Of a stretch of 31,546 bases of DNA, positions 8,040-15,886 are shown in pieces. The stretch comes from CAYVBE01 sp964448935 (GTDB lineage Bacteria; Planctomycetota; Brocadiia; SM23-32): the NCBI GenBank assembly GCA_964448935.1, contig CAYVBE010000025.1, forward strand, positions 1 through 31,546. Direction: 5' to 3'. The notes below the pieces were generated by a model, which worked only from the letters and a program-made list of their open reading frames with translations, made no database searches and had not been told where the DNA came from. Position numbers and translations under genes: made by a program. Within the stretch, counting starts at the first letter, position 1; every line of letters starts with the position of its first letter.

Positions 8040-8897
8040 ATGGCTGACTCAGAGAAGCCGGACGCATCCCAGTTCGCCGGCAAGTGCCTCCTGGATGCTC
8101 GGCGGTGCGTGGTGACGGGCGCCGGAGCCGGGATAGGCCGGCAGATCGCCTACACGCTGGCGGAGCAGGGCGCCCAGGTGGGTGTGCTGGACTATAAGGA
8201 GGAACTGGCCGAGAGTGCGGTCGAGCGGATTAACGGCGATTTCGCCGATAGTGCTTTCCCCGTTGTGGCGGACGTTTCCGACATGGACGCGGTCGGCGAT
8301 GCGCTGGCCGCCGCGGGCGAGCGTTTCGGCGGCGCGCTGGATGTTTTCGTGAACAACGCGGGCATAAACGTGCCGTGCCGGGTGGAGGATTTGCCACGCG
8401 AGGGGGAGGTGGATGCACTGGTGCGCCAGGTCATGGTGAATCAGGTGGGGGCCTTTTGCTGCGCGGCCCACGCCTATCCTCTGCTCGTCGAAGGGCGTCA
8501 GCCGGTGTTTATCATGATCGGTTCCTGTGCCTCGGTGGGAAGCGAGGGGCAGGCGGCCTATTCCAGCACCAAGGCCGCCCTGCGCGGCATGCTGGGGGCG
8601 CTGGTGAAGGAGTGGGCCGGCACCGAAGACCGGCAGGCGGTGCGGGTGGGTCTCGTGGAGCCGGACTACTTCGAGGCCACGCCCCTGCGCAGCGGAGGTT
8701 ACCTGGAAGCCCTCGCGCGGGCCAGGCGCACCACGCTGGAGAACATCAGCAACGCCGCCGTGGCCAGGGAGAAGGTGCCCCTCCGCCGGGAGGGCAGGCT
8801 GGTGGAGATCGGCGAGAAGGTGGTCATGATGGCGCTGGACACCTACGCCAACGGCGCCATTGAGGTCCTGTCCGGCGGCAAGACGGTGCGGCCGTAG
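8040..8897 (+). CDS. Short-chain dehydrogenase/reductase (SDR), sorbitol-6-phosphate dehydrogenase-like
   Basis: This 285-residue classical SDR oxidoreductase has the cofactor motif TGAGAGIG (26-33). It also has an acidic residue after beta-2 (LDYKEE, suggesting NAD preference), NNAG (105-108), and a catalytic Tyr-Lys pair YSSTK (Y174, K178) with an upstream Ser in GSCASVGS. The C-terminal part, with RSGGYLEALARARR, then VPLRREGRLVEIGEKV and a final VLSGGKTVRP, resembles sorbitol-6-phosphate 2-dehydrogenases in layout. The substrate therefore may be a polyol or sugar phosphate; this is inference. The ATG at 8040 has GAAGGACGAG upstream. It is divergent from ldh, sharing a 165-base intergenic region, and may be co-expressed with the PHP gene 154 bases downstream. 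Confidence 0.88.
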   Translation: MADSEKPDASQFAGKCLLDARRCVVTGAGAGIGRQIAYTLAEQGAQVGVLDYKEELAESAVERINGDFADSAFPVVADVSDMDAVGDALAAAGERFGGALDVFVNNAGINVPCRVEDLPREGEVDALVRQVMVNQVGAFCCAAHAYPLLVEGRQPVFIMIGSCASVGSEGQAAYSSTKAALRGMLGALVKEWAGTEDRQAVRVGLVEPDYFEATPLRSGGYLEALARARRTTLENISNAAVAREKVPLRREGRLVEIGEKVVMMALDTYANGAIEVLSGGKTVRP

Positions 8898-8965
8898 GGA
8901 GGCTTCGGTCAGCACGAGACGTCATTGCGAGCCCGCGTCGTTTGCGGGTGCGGCGGGCGTTTTGC

Positions 8966-8994
8966 TTGACTGTTCGGCCGCGTGCGCGTACCCT
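8966..8994 (+). promoter_or_regulatory. Weak promoter candidate upstream of the PHP gene
   Basis: In the 154-base gap after the SDR gene, TTGACT (8966-8971) is followed after 17 bases by TACCCT (8989-8994). The -35 is good but the -10 matches only three of six positions, so this is a tentative call. No stem followed by a T run is seen in the gap. Confidence 0.25.
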
Positions 8995-9051
8995 TGTCCT
9001 TCGGTTTGTGTGCCCTGTTTAACTCTCCCCGCACTTTCCGGTGCGTCTGTC

Positions 9052-10407
9052 ATGCCCGATGAGCCTGTCGAGAAACTGGACAGTTTTGACGCCGAGGAGC
9101 GCCGCCGGGCGCTGGAAGAACTGGCCGCCCGTAAAGAGCCGGAGGAGGCGCCCGAGCCCCGTCCGGAGGTCAACCTTCACTGCCACACCTTCTTCTCCTA
9201 CAACGCCTACGGCTACTCCCCGTCGCGTTTTGCGTGGGAAGCCCACCTCTATGGGCTGGAGGTGGCCGGCATCGTGGACTTCGACGTGCTGGACGGCGTG
9301 CGGGAGTTCCTGGCGGCCGGGCGCCTGCTGAAGCTGAAGGCGGCCGCCGGGTTCGAGTCGCGCGTCTTCGTGCCGGAATACAGCGACGTGGAGATCAACT
9401 CGCCCAGGGAACCCGGCATCTACTACCTGGTGGGCACCGGGTTTACCGGTCTGCCGGAGCCGGGCACGCGGGCTGCACAGACGCTGGAGGCGATGGCCCG
9501 ATGTGCCCAGGGACGTAACCGGAAGATGATAGGGCGCGTCAACGAGCACCTGGACCCGGTGACGATTGACTATGAGGAGGACGTGCTCCCCCTGACCCCC
9601 GCCGGCAACGCCACCGAGCGGCACTTGCTGGTGGCCTACGAGCAGCGCGCGCGGGAGCAGTTCCCCGACAAAAAGGAGCGGGCGGAGTTCTGGGCCGCGA
9701 AGCTGGAAGAGCCTGTGGAGAACGTCCGCGGGTTGCTGGACGATGTGGTGAGCCTGAAGAAGCTGATACGCGCCCGCCTGATGAAGTACGGCGGCGTGGG
9801 CTACGCACCGCCGGAGGAGGGCAGCTTCCCCCGGCTGGACGACGTGGTGCAGATGACCCTGGACTGCGGCGCGGTGCCCAGCGCCGCGTGGCTGGACGGC
9901 ACCAGCGAGGGCGAGGCCGACCCGGTGAGGCACTTCAAGTTCATGCGCGACAAGGGGATACCCACCATCACCATCATCCCCGATCGCAACTGGAACCTGG
10001 ACGACGCCCGCGAGCGGCAGTTGAAGGTGGAGAACCTGCACGCGGCGCTGGAGGCCGCCCACGAGCTGGAGATGCCCGTGCTGGTGGGCACGGAGATGAA
10101 CAAGCACGGGCAGAAGTTCGTGGACACCTTCGGTGCGCCCGCCATGGAGCCCTACCGGCAGCAGTTTCTGGACGGCGCCCACGTTGCGTGGGGGCACACG
10201 CTGCTGAAGAGCACTGCGGGCGTGGGCATGACCGGCGACTGGGCGGAGGAGCCCTTCGGTGACGACCGCGCTGCGCGCAATCGGTTCTTCCGCCGCCTGG
10301 GCGCGGCGACCTACCCCGAAGGGCGGACGCTCGAGGAGTTGAGCGTGGGGGGCGGCAACCTGACTCCCGAACAGGCCCTTGGTCTGGTTGCGGAAGAAGA
10401 CGTCTGA
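9052..10407 (+). CDS. PHP-domain-like metal-dependent hydrolase family protein
   Basis: The N-terminal half carries a PHP-type beginning, VNLHCHTFFSYNAYGYSP with H43 and H45, then VAGIVDFDVLDGVREFL where canonical PHP proteins have TDHD. A later stretch (VLVGTEMNKHGQKFVDTFG) supplies acidic and His residues typical of the C-terminal metal sites. PHP enzymes are phosphoesterases or nucleases with a multi-metal centre, and the target here is unknown. I start at the ATG at 9052 (451 residues). The frame stays open upstream to 8860, but that part overlaps the SDR gene and has Cys/Arg-rich non-coding character. The first 40 residues are charged and low-complexity. There is no clear Shine-Dalgarno. 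Cytoplasmic. It lies 90 bases before the transporter block and may be a functional neighbour or just adjacent. Confidence 0.72.
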   Translation: MPDEPVEKLDSFDAEERRRALEELAARKEPEEAPEPRPEVNLHCHTFFSYNAYGYSPSRFAWEAHLYGLEVAGIVDFDVLDGVREFLAAGRLLKLKAAAGFESRVFVPEYSDVEINSPREPGIYYLVGTGFTGLPEPGTRAAQTLEAMARCAQGRNRKMIGRVNEHLDPVTIDYEEDVLPLTPAGNATERHLLVAYEQRAREQFPDKKERAEFWAAKLEEPVENVRGLLDDVVSLKKLIRARLMKYGGVGYAPPEEGSFPRLDDVVQMTLDCGAVPSAAWLDGTSEGEADPVRHFKFMRDKGIPTITIIPDRNWNLDDARERQLKVENLHAALEAAHELEMPVLVGTEMNKHGQKFVDTFGAPAMEPYRQQFLDGAHVAWGHTLLKSTAGVGMTGDWAEEPFGDDRAARNRFFRRLGAATYPEGRTLEELSVGGGNLTPEQALGLVAEEDV

Positions 10408-10497
10408 CCGTTCCCGGAATCCTTGTTGAACCTTTCCGCTCCGGTCTGCACTAAGCGTGAGAGGCCTTATTCTTCTTTTCCCCCGGAAGGAACACAG

Positions 10498-11478
10498 GTG
10501 CTGTCGAGCCTCTGGAGCATAGCCAGGAACTCCTTCCTGGAGATCATTCGTCAGCCGGTTTACGCCCTTCTGCTGTTGCTGGGAATGGTGTTGATCGGTT
10601 TCTCCCCGGCGGTCACCATGTTCAGCGTGGTGGAGGACACCAAGCTGATGGTGGACATCGGGCTGGCCACCATACTGCTGCTGGGGCTGGTGATGGCCGT
10701 CCTGAGCGTTACGCAGACCATAAGCCGCGAGATAGACAACCAGATGGTGGGGGCCATCTTGAGCAAGCCCGTGGGACGGTTCGTTTTCGTGGTGGCCAAG
10801 TTTCTGGGCGTCACGATGGCCATGGCCGTGGCCACCTTCCTGCTGACGGCCGTGCTGCTGATTACCCTGCGGATCGGCGCGCCCATGACGGGCGGCTGGC
10901 ACATGGACTACCCGGCGCTGGCCGGGCTTCTGGGGCCCCCGCTTTTGGCGGCGGCCTCCGGGGCGTACTGCAACTACTTCTACCGCTGGAACTTCACGTC
11001 CACGGCCGTCCTTCTGGTGGTGCCGCTGTACATGCTGGCCATGGGCGTGCTTCTGCTGGTGGGGCAGGCGTGGCAGTTCGCGCTGATTCCGCCCGTGTTC
11101 GCGGCGCGGAACGCGGGACAGGTGGCGATAGCGGCCCTCCTGGTCTGGTTCGCCATCTGGGTCATAAGTTCCGTCGCCCTGGTTGGCTCCACCCGGTTGA
11201 ACGTGGTTATGAACGCGATCATCTGCCTGATGGTGTTTTTCGTGGGCATGATATCGCAGTTTCTTTTCGGCCAGTTTGCGGACCAATCCACGCTGGCATG
11301 GGTGGCCGTGCGGGTTGTGCCCAATCTGCAGGTCTTCTGGGTGGGTGACAAGTTGATGCACGAGGTGCCCTACATCCCCTGGCCGTATGTGAGAATGGCG
11401 GCAGCCTACGCCGGCGGCCTGTGCGTGACCATGGTGATGCTGGCGGCCTTCCTGTTCGAGAAACGCGAAGTCATCTGA
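10498..11478 (+). CDS. ABC-2-type transporter permease
   Basis: This is an integral membrane protein of 326 residues with about six hydrophobic helices. It begins with VLSSLWSIARNSFLEIIRQPVY, the typical amphipathic entry of ABC-2 permeases. Helices include YALLLLLGMVLIGFSP, a second after DIGLATILLLGLVMAVL, then IGAILSKPVG-like cytoplasmic motif NQMVGAILSKPVGRFVFVVAK, then further helices. The motif of Arg-Glu-Ile-Asp before SKPV is characteristic of this class. The start is a GTG at 10498 with an excellent ribosome site (GGAAGGA, five to six bases upstream). An upstream TTG near 10423 lacks one. The gene leads directly into the first SPFH gene after 36 bases. Its ATPase partner is probably the one at 17895-19103, in the same run. 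Confidence 0.87.
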   Translation: MLSSLWSIARNSFLEIIRQPVYALLLLLGMVLIGFSPAVTMFSVVEDTKLMVDIGLATILLLGLVMAVLSVTQTISREIDNQMVGAILSKPVGRFVFVVAKFLGVTMAMAVATFLLTAVLLITLRIGAPMTGGWHMDYPALAGLLGPPLLAAASGAYCNYFYRWNFTSTAVLLVVPLYMLAMGVLLLVGQAWQFALIPPVFAARNAGQVAIAALLVWFAIWVISSVALVGSTRLNVVMNAIICLMVFFVGMISQFLFGQFADQSTLAWVAVRVVPNLQVFWVGDKLMHEVPYIPWPYVRMAAAYAGGLCVTMVMLAAFLFEKREVI

Positions 11479-11514
11479 GCAAACACATCTGACTGCGGAG
11501 GATAACCGAGAGAG

Positions 11515-13542
11515 ATGGCAAACCCGAAGAAGCTCGAGTACACGGCCCTGGTGGGGCTGGTTCTGCAGGTGGCGTTTCTGCTGACCTGCTGGGTTCTGTC
11601 GGGCGTGAGCAACAGCCGGGCAGTGGCGGCGGAGAGCTGGCACCTGGTGCCGGGGCTGCTGGTGTGGGTGCTTGTGCTGGTGCACGGTCGGCAGCGGCGC
11701 CTGGCGCGCGAGGAGCGCGAGGAGAGGGAGCAACTCCGCGAGGCGCGCCTCAGCGAAGAGCTGTTTGAAGAGACCGAGCTGGACACCATGCGGGCCGGCG
11801 CCGGCCTGGTGTTGTTCGAGAAATGGCTGGTCCCCTTCTTCACCGTTCTGCTCAGTGGCGGGCTGCTGTTCCTGGCCTACCGAACGGCGATGGGGCATAT
11901 CGCAACGGAGCTGATCACCGGAGGCGGGCCGGAGGTTACCTCCCCCGTCGTGGCGGCCGTGGGCATGGTGCTCATCGCCTTCGGCGGGTTCCTGATCGGC
12001 AAATTTGCCGCCGGGCTGTCGCAGAGCAGGGAATTCCGGCTGCTGAGGGCCGGCGGCGGCTACGTGCTGGGCAACGTCATCGCCTGCGTGTTGATCGCCA
12101 TCTCCATGGCGCTCTACCACTTCGGGGTCACCTGGGCGGAGGGGGTGGTGGCCTTCATCATTCCCGTGCTGATGGCATTGGTGGGCATCGAGCTTCTGCT
12201 GAACCTGGTGCTGGACATCTACCGCCCCAGGGTGCCGGGCCAGGAGCGGCGCCCGCCCTACGACAGCCGCCTGCTGGGGCTGTTTGCCGAGCCGGAAGGC
12301 GTGCTGAAGACCATCGCCGACACGCTGGACTACCAGTTCGGCTTCAAGGTGTCGGAGACGTGGTTCTACCGCTTCATGGAACGGGCGCTGGTGCCTCTGC
12401 TACTTATCCAGCTTCTGGGCCTGTGGTCCCTGACAACGGTGGCCGTGGTGGAACAGAACGAGGTGGCCTTCGTCGAGGTGTTCGGGAAGCCGCACCTGAG
12501 CCAGGAGGATGCTGCCGCAGGGCTGCCGGCCACGGTGCTGGAGCCCGGATTCCACATGAAGTGGCCGTGGCCTTTTGCCCGCATACGTACCATCCCCGCG
12601 CACGAGGTCCAGCAGGTGGAGGTGGGTAAGGTGTACGAGTTGCGCCCCGGAGCGTGGGACTATGACCTGACCATAGACATTATGGAGAAATCGGATTTCA
12701 TCCTGTGGCGGGAGCGCCACATTGACCCCCTGAAGGGCTATGAGGTCAATTTCCTGGTGCCCAGTACGGTGGCCTTGGGCGAGGAAGCGGACGAGACGGA
12801 ACCGCCGGCTCCCGGTGAGCTGACCGAGCTTCCCGGGGGCCAGGAGGCGCCGCAGGTCAACCTGGCGCGGGCGATTGGGGAGGTTCACGTTCGCGTCCGC
12901 AACAACAAGGACGGCACGGTGGACGCGCGGTCGGCCTTCAAATACTGCTACAACAATCGAGACGTGATGGAACGGGTGAAGCAACTGGCCTATCGGGCGC
13001 TCTGCCGCATAGCGGCGAGTCAGGACTTTCTGAAGTGGATTGCCGAGGAGCGTGTGGAGACCGTCCGGAGGTTCCGCACCATGGTGGCCGAGGCCCTCGA
13101 GCAAAGTGACCTGGGCATGGAGCTGGTGTTTGCCGGCATAACCGCCGTACACCCGCCTCCGGAGACGGCCGGCGCCTACGAGGCGGTGGTCGCCGCGCTG
13201 GAGGAGAAGGAGTCCCTGATACTGGAGGGCGAGATCCAGGCGGCGCAGATGGTGCAGGATGCCAGGGCGTTCCGGAGCGAGGAACTGAGCGCTGCCGGGG
13301 GATACGCCGTGAAGACGCTGCAGAACGCACGCGCGGAGAGAGACCAGTTCCTGGTGCGCCTGGAGGCATTTGGCAAGTCCCCCGATGTTTACCTGACCCG
13401 CAGCTACTTCGACGCCATCGAAGAGGTGCTGGACCGCCAGGTGATCTACGTGGTGCCGCCCGTGCCTCACGAGGTGGATATCATAGACCTGCAGGAACGC
13501 CTGAAGCCCCAATTGCTCAGACTCGACACGTCCGAGGAGTAA
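11515..13542 (+). CDS. Multi-spanning SPFH/band-7 protein, HflK-like with a membrane domain
   Basis: This 675-residue protein fuses two parts. The first 300 residues are a polytopic membrane domain with about six helices (for example residues 10-30, 42-57, 105-122, 140-165 and 180-230). A strongly charged EER-rich stretch lies between the second and third helices. From about residue 310 (VAVVEQNEVAFVEVFGKP) to about 590 it is an SPFH/band-7 domain of the HflK type. The motif PGFHMKWPWPFARIRTIP is typical of the family, and an acidic insert sits near residues 420-440. A coiled segment (ALEEKESLILEGEI) and the C-terminal YVVPPV follow. HflK/HflC form large cages around FtsH in other bacteria. 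The N-terminal polytopic domain is not part of E. coli HflK. GGAGG precedes the ATG. The next SPFH gene begins four bases later. Confidence 0.85.
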   Translation: MANPKKLEYTALVGLVLQVAFLLTCWVLSGVSNSRAVAAESWHLVPGLLVWVLVLVHGRQRRLAREEREEREQLREARLSEELFEETELDTMRAGAGLVLFEKWLVPFFTVLLSGGLLFLAYRTAMGHIATELITGGGPEVTSPVVAAVGMVLIAFGGFLIGKFAAGLSQSREFRLLRAGGGYVLGNVIACVLIAISMALYHFGVTWAEGVVAFIIPVLMALVGIELLLNLVLDIYRPRVPGQERRPPYDSRLLGLFAEPEGVLKTIADTLDYQFGFKVSETWFYRFMERALVPLLLIQLLGLWSLTTVAVVEQNEVAFVEVFGKPHLSQEDAAAGLPATVLEPGFHMKWPWPFARIRTIPAHEVQQVEVGKVYELRPGAWDYDLTIDIMEKSDFILWRERHIDPLKGYEVNFLVPSTVALGEEADETEPPAPGELTELPGGQEAPQVNLARAIGEVHVRVRNNKDGTVDARSAFKYCYNNRDVMERVKQLAYRALCRIAASQDFLKWIAEERVETVRRFRTMVAEALEQSDLGMELVFAGITAVHPPPETAGAYEAVVAALEEKESLILEGEIQAAQMVQDARAFRSEELSAAGGYAVKTLQNARAERDQFLVRLEAFGKSPDVYLTRSYFDAIEEVLDRQVIYVVPPVPHEVDIIDLQERLKPQLLRLDTSEE

Positions 13543-13546
13543 TGAC

Positions 13547-14647
13547 ATGAAAGAAAGCAAGCTCACCGTGAGCATCGTCGCGCTGGTGTGCCTGGCAATG
13601 TTGTCCCGCCTGTTTGTGTTCACAGTGCAGGTGGATGAAATGGCCGTGCGGTACGACTTCAACACGCCGGTGAAGGTCATTATTCCCGAGGCGGACCTGG
13701 TCGGCGGCCAGGCTGCCGGGGAGGCACGGCCGGTGATGGGCGGCATCCAGGTCGAACGGGAAGCCGGCTGGTACTGGAAGTGGCCCTACCCCTTCAGCAC
13801 GGTCAAGAAATACGATCACCGCATACGCACCCTTGATGCCGGGGGCACGCAGCAGCAGTTGCCCGACGAAAACAACATCATCCCCCGGCTGTTCGCGACC
13901 TGGCAGATCGTGGACCCGGTTGCGTTCGAACGGTCTCTGCAAAGCCAGGTGGAGGTGGCCGAGCACCGGCTGAAACAGATCATCGGCAACGAGAGCAGCG
14001 AGGTCTTCGGCCGGCACAGGCTGAGCGAGATGGTCAACACCGACCCGCAGGATCTGCAGTTCGACGAGATTGAGCGCCAGATTCTGGGGGGGGTCAGGGA
14101 ATCCCTCCGCAGCGCCGATCAGCCCTACGGCATCAAGGTAGAGACCCTGGGGCTGGCGTGGGTTACGCTGCCGGAGGACGCCACGAAGGCCGTCTTCGCC
14201 CGCATGCGCACGGAGCGGAAGAACATCGCCGAAAAACTGCGCGCGGAGGGCGAGCGCGAAAAGCGGACGTTGATCGCGGAGGCCCAGGAGGAACGCGACA
14301 CCATCATTGCCAAAGCCCAGGCCGAGGCCAAGAGAATACGCGCCCAGGGCGAGGCCGAAGCGGCCCAGTACTACGACACCTTTGCCAAAAATGAGAATCT
14401 GTCCATCCTCCTGCGGCGCCTGGAAGCCTTGCGCACGATCGCGGCCAGCGCCAAGGAGGGCGAGAAGCCCATTACGTTCATCTTCAGTACCAAGACTGCC
14501 CCTTTCGACACGTTTGAGAAGAACCTGAGCGTCGAACCGGACCTGGAGGAGATCGCGCCGGCGGTCCGTGAAGCACCCGGAATTGTCGAGGAACCCGTTG
14601 GGGCGTCCTCCGACAGCGCAGAGGATACCCCCGAGGCAGGAGAGTGA
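13547..14647 (+). CDS. SPFH/band-7 protein, HflC-like
   Basis: This 366-residue protein has one N-terminal anchor (about residues 7-25) and an SPFH domain. The HflC signature is clear in the C-terminal coiled region: RMRTERKNIAEKLRAEGERE, then AQAEAKRIRAQGEAEAAQYY and FAKNENLSILLRRLEALR. That parallels E. coli HflC, where an ERERVA and GEGDAEAAK pattern occurs. The membrane-proximal part has GWYWKWPYPFSTVKKYDHRIRT. The final 60 residues are an acidic tail. A ribosome site GAGGAG precedes the ATG at 13547. It is the middle of three consecutive SPFH genes, with a four-base gap before it and a two-base gap after. In known systems HflC pairs with HflK, so it probably forms a hetero-oligomer with its neighbours. 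No ftsH is visible in the window. Confidence 0.88.
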   Translation: MKESKLTVSIVALVCLAMLSRLFVFTVQVDEMAVRYDFNTPVKVIIPEADLVGGQAAGEARPVMGGIQVEREAGWYWKWPYPFSTVKKYDHRIRTLDAGGTQQQLPDENNIIPRLFATWQIVDPVAFERSLQSQVEVAEHRLKQIIGNESSEVFGRHRLSEMVNTDPQDLQFDEIERQILGGVRESLRSADQPYGIKVETLGLAWVTLPEDATKAVFARMRTERKNIAEKLRAEGEREKRTLIAEAQEERDTIIAKAQAEAKRIRAQGEAEAAQYYDTFAKNENLSILLRRLEALRTIAASAKEGEKPITFIFSTKTAPFDTFEKNLSVEPDLEEIAPAVREAPGIVEEPVGASSDSAEDTPEAGE

Positions 14648-14649
14648 CG

Positions 14650-15831
14650 ATGGCCGACGAGGAAAAATCCCCTGAAGAGCAGCACGAGCAACTCCGAGAG
14701 GTGCCCGAGCCGGTTGCCGAGCCTGAGGAGTCCGGCAGCAAAGCACTGGCCGACGCGCTGAAGATTAGCTTCCTGTTTCTGAAGATCGTCATCGTGGTGA
14801 TGGTGGTCGGCTACCTGCTGGCCGGCTTCAGCAGCGTGGGGCCTTCGGAGCTGCACTTCAAGCTGCGGTTCGGCGAGTTGGTGCCGACCAAAGGGCGCCT
14901 GGTGCTCACCCCCGGTAGCGGCCTTTACTTTAAATGGCCGTGGGAACGGATTGTCACAGTGTCCACGGATGAGCGAACACTCGAACTGGAGGAAGACTTC
15001 TGGGCCCAGCCCCCGCGAGGTGAGGGGTTGATGACGATCGCGTCACTGGATTTCCGCGAGAACGGCTACCTGCTGACCGGCGACGTCAACATCGTGCATC
15101 TGAAACTGCGCGCCCGTTACCGGACCCGCACCGACCCGCAGGGCGCCATCGCCTACGCCTTCGGCGTGGAGAAGCCGGAGGGCGTGCTGCGCCGCGCCCT
15201 GATGGCCGCTACGTGCAAGGTGGTCGGCACTATGAAGGTGGCCGAGGTGCTGGAGCGGGAGGCGTTGTTCAGCAGCATTCAGCAGGAGCTGAGAGCCCGC
15301 CTGGAGCGGTTCGAGGAGCAGACCGGCTCGGCGATCGGCGTGATGGTGACCGCCGTGGAAGCCATCCAGGTCGAAAAGAGGAAGAACCCAAGCGAACCGG
15401 GGGCGGTCAGGGAAGCCTTCTTCGAGGCACAGAATGCTTACAGCGTAAAGGACCAGCTTGAGCAGGAGGGCAAGACGGAAAAGGTGAAGATCCTGAACTC
15501 CGCCCACGCCCGCGCCGCCGAGATTCTGGCGGAGGCGCAGGGATACAGGGAACGGCAGGTGCGTAGCGCGGAGGCGGACGCAGAGAGCCTGGAACGCCTG
15601 CTGCCGATCTACAACCACTCCCCCGAAGTCCGTAGGATCCTGGTGGACCGCTACTACCAGCGGGCGGTCGAAGAAGTTGCCGGGCAGTCGCCCGGCTTCT
15701 TCGTGCTCCATAAGGAGCAGGACGGCAGCAGCCGCGAGCTGCGGCTCATGCTGAACCGGCCCCCTGAGGGGATGTCACCCGAGGAAGTCGAGAAGCAGCA
15801 GTTCAGTCGTGTGTTGACGCCCGGCCAGTGA
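14650..15831 (+). CDS. SPFH/band-7 protein, HflK-like (second copy)
   Basis: The third SPFH protein (393 residues) has an acidic, Glu/Pro-rich cytoplasmic N-terminus (about 30 residues) and one transmembrane anchor (about residues 37-60: LKIVIVVMVVGYLLAGF). It continues with SVGPSELHFKLRFGELVPTK and GSGLYFKWPWERIVTV, a typical HflK entry. The SPFH core follows, with a long helical region ENAYSVK-like (FFEAQNAYSVKDQLEQEGKT) and AEILAEAQGYRERQVRSAEA matching HflK coiled-coil motifs. I choose the ATG at 14650, seven bases after AGGAGA. A GTG at 14644 overlaps the HflC stop (GTGA) but sits directly on the ribosome site. Together with the two upstream genes it completes an HflK-HflC-HflK set. A 55-base gap separates it from the ATPase gene. 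Confidence 0.87.
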   Translation: MADEEKSPEEQHEQLREVPEPVAEPEESGSKALADALKISFLFLKIVIVVMVVGYLLAGFSSVGPSELHFKLRFGELVPTKGRLVLTPGSGLYFKWPWERIVTVSTDERTLELEEDFWAQPPRGEGLMTIASLDFRENGYLLTGDVNIVHLKLRARYRTRTDPQGAIAYAFGVEKPEGVLRRALMAATCKVVGTMKVAEVLEREALFSSIQQELRARLERFEEQTGSAIGVMVTAVEAIQVEKRKNPSEPGAVREAFFEAQNAYSVKDQLEQEGKTEKVKILNSAHARAAEILAEAQGYRERQVRSAEADAESLERLLPIYNHSPEVRRILVDRYYQRAVEEVAGQSPGFFVLHKEQDGSSRELRLMLNRPPEGMSPEEVEKQQFSRVLTPGQ

Positions 15832-15886
15832 ACGGGTCACGAGACGTCGTGGGACATAACTCGAGGCAGTTGAGGAGGCGACACAA

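Noticed and set aside
8860..9051. Upstream extension of the PHP-like gene
   Set aside because: It overlaps the end of the SDR gene and has Cys/Arg-rich, non-coding-like composition. The ATG at 9052 precedes the conserved part closely enough.
9019..12120. Very long minus-strand open frame (1033 codons) opposite the PHP, ABC permease and SPFH genes
   Set aside because: It is His/Gln/Arg-rich with no family resemblance and lies antisense to well-supported genes. Long antisense frames are expected from GC-rich codon bias.
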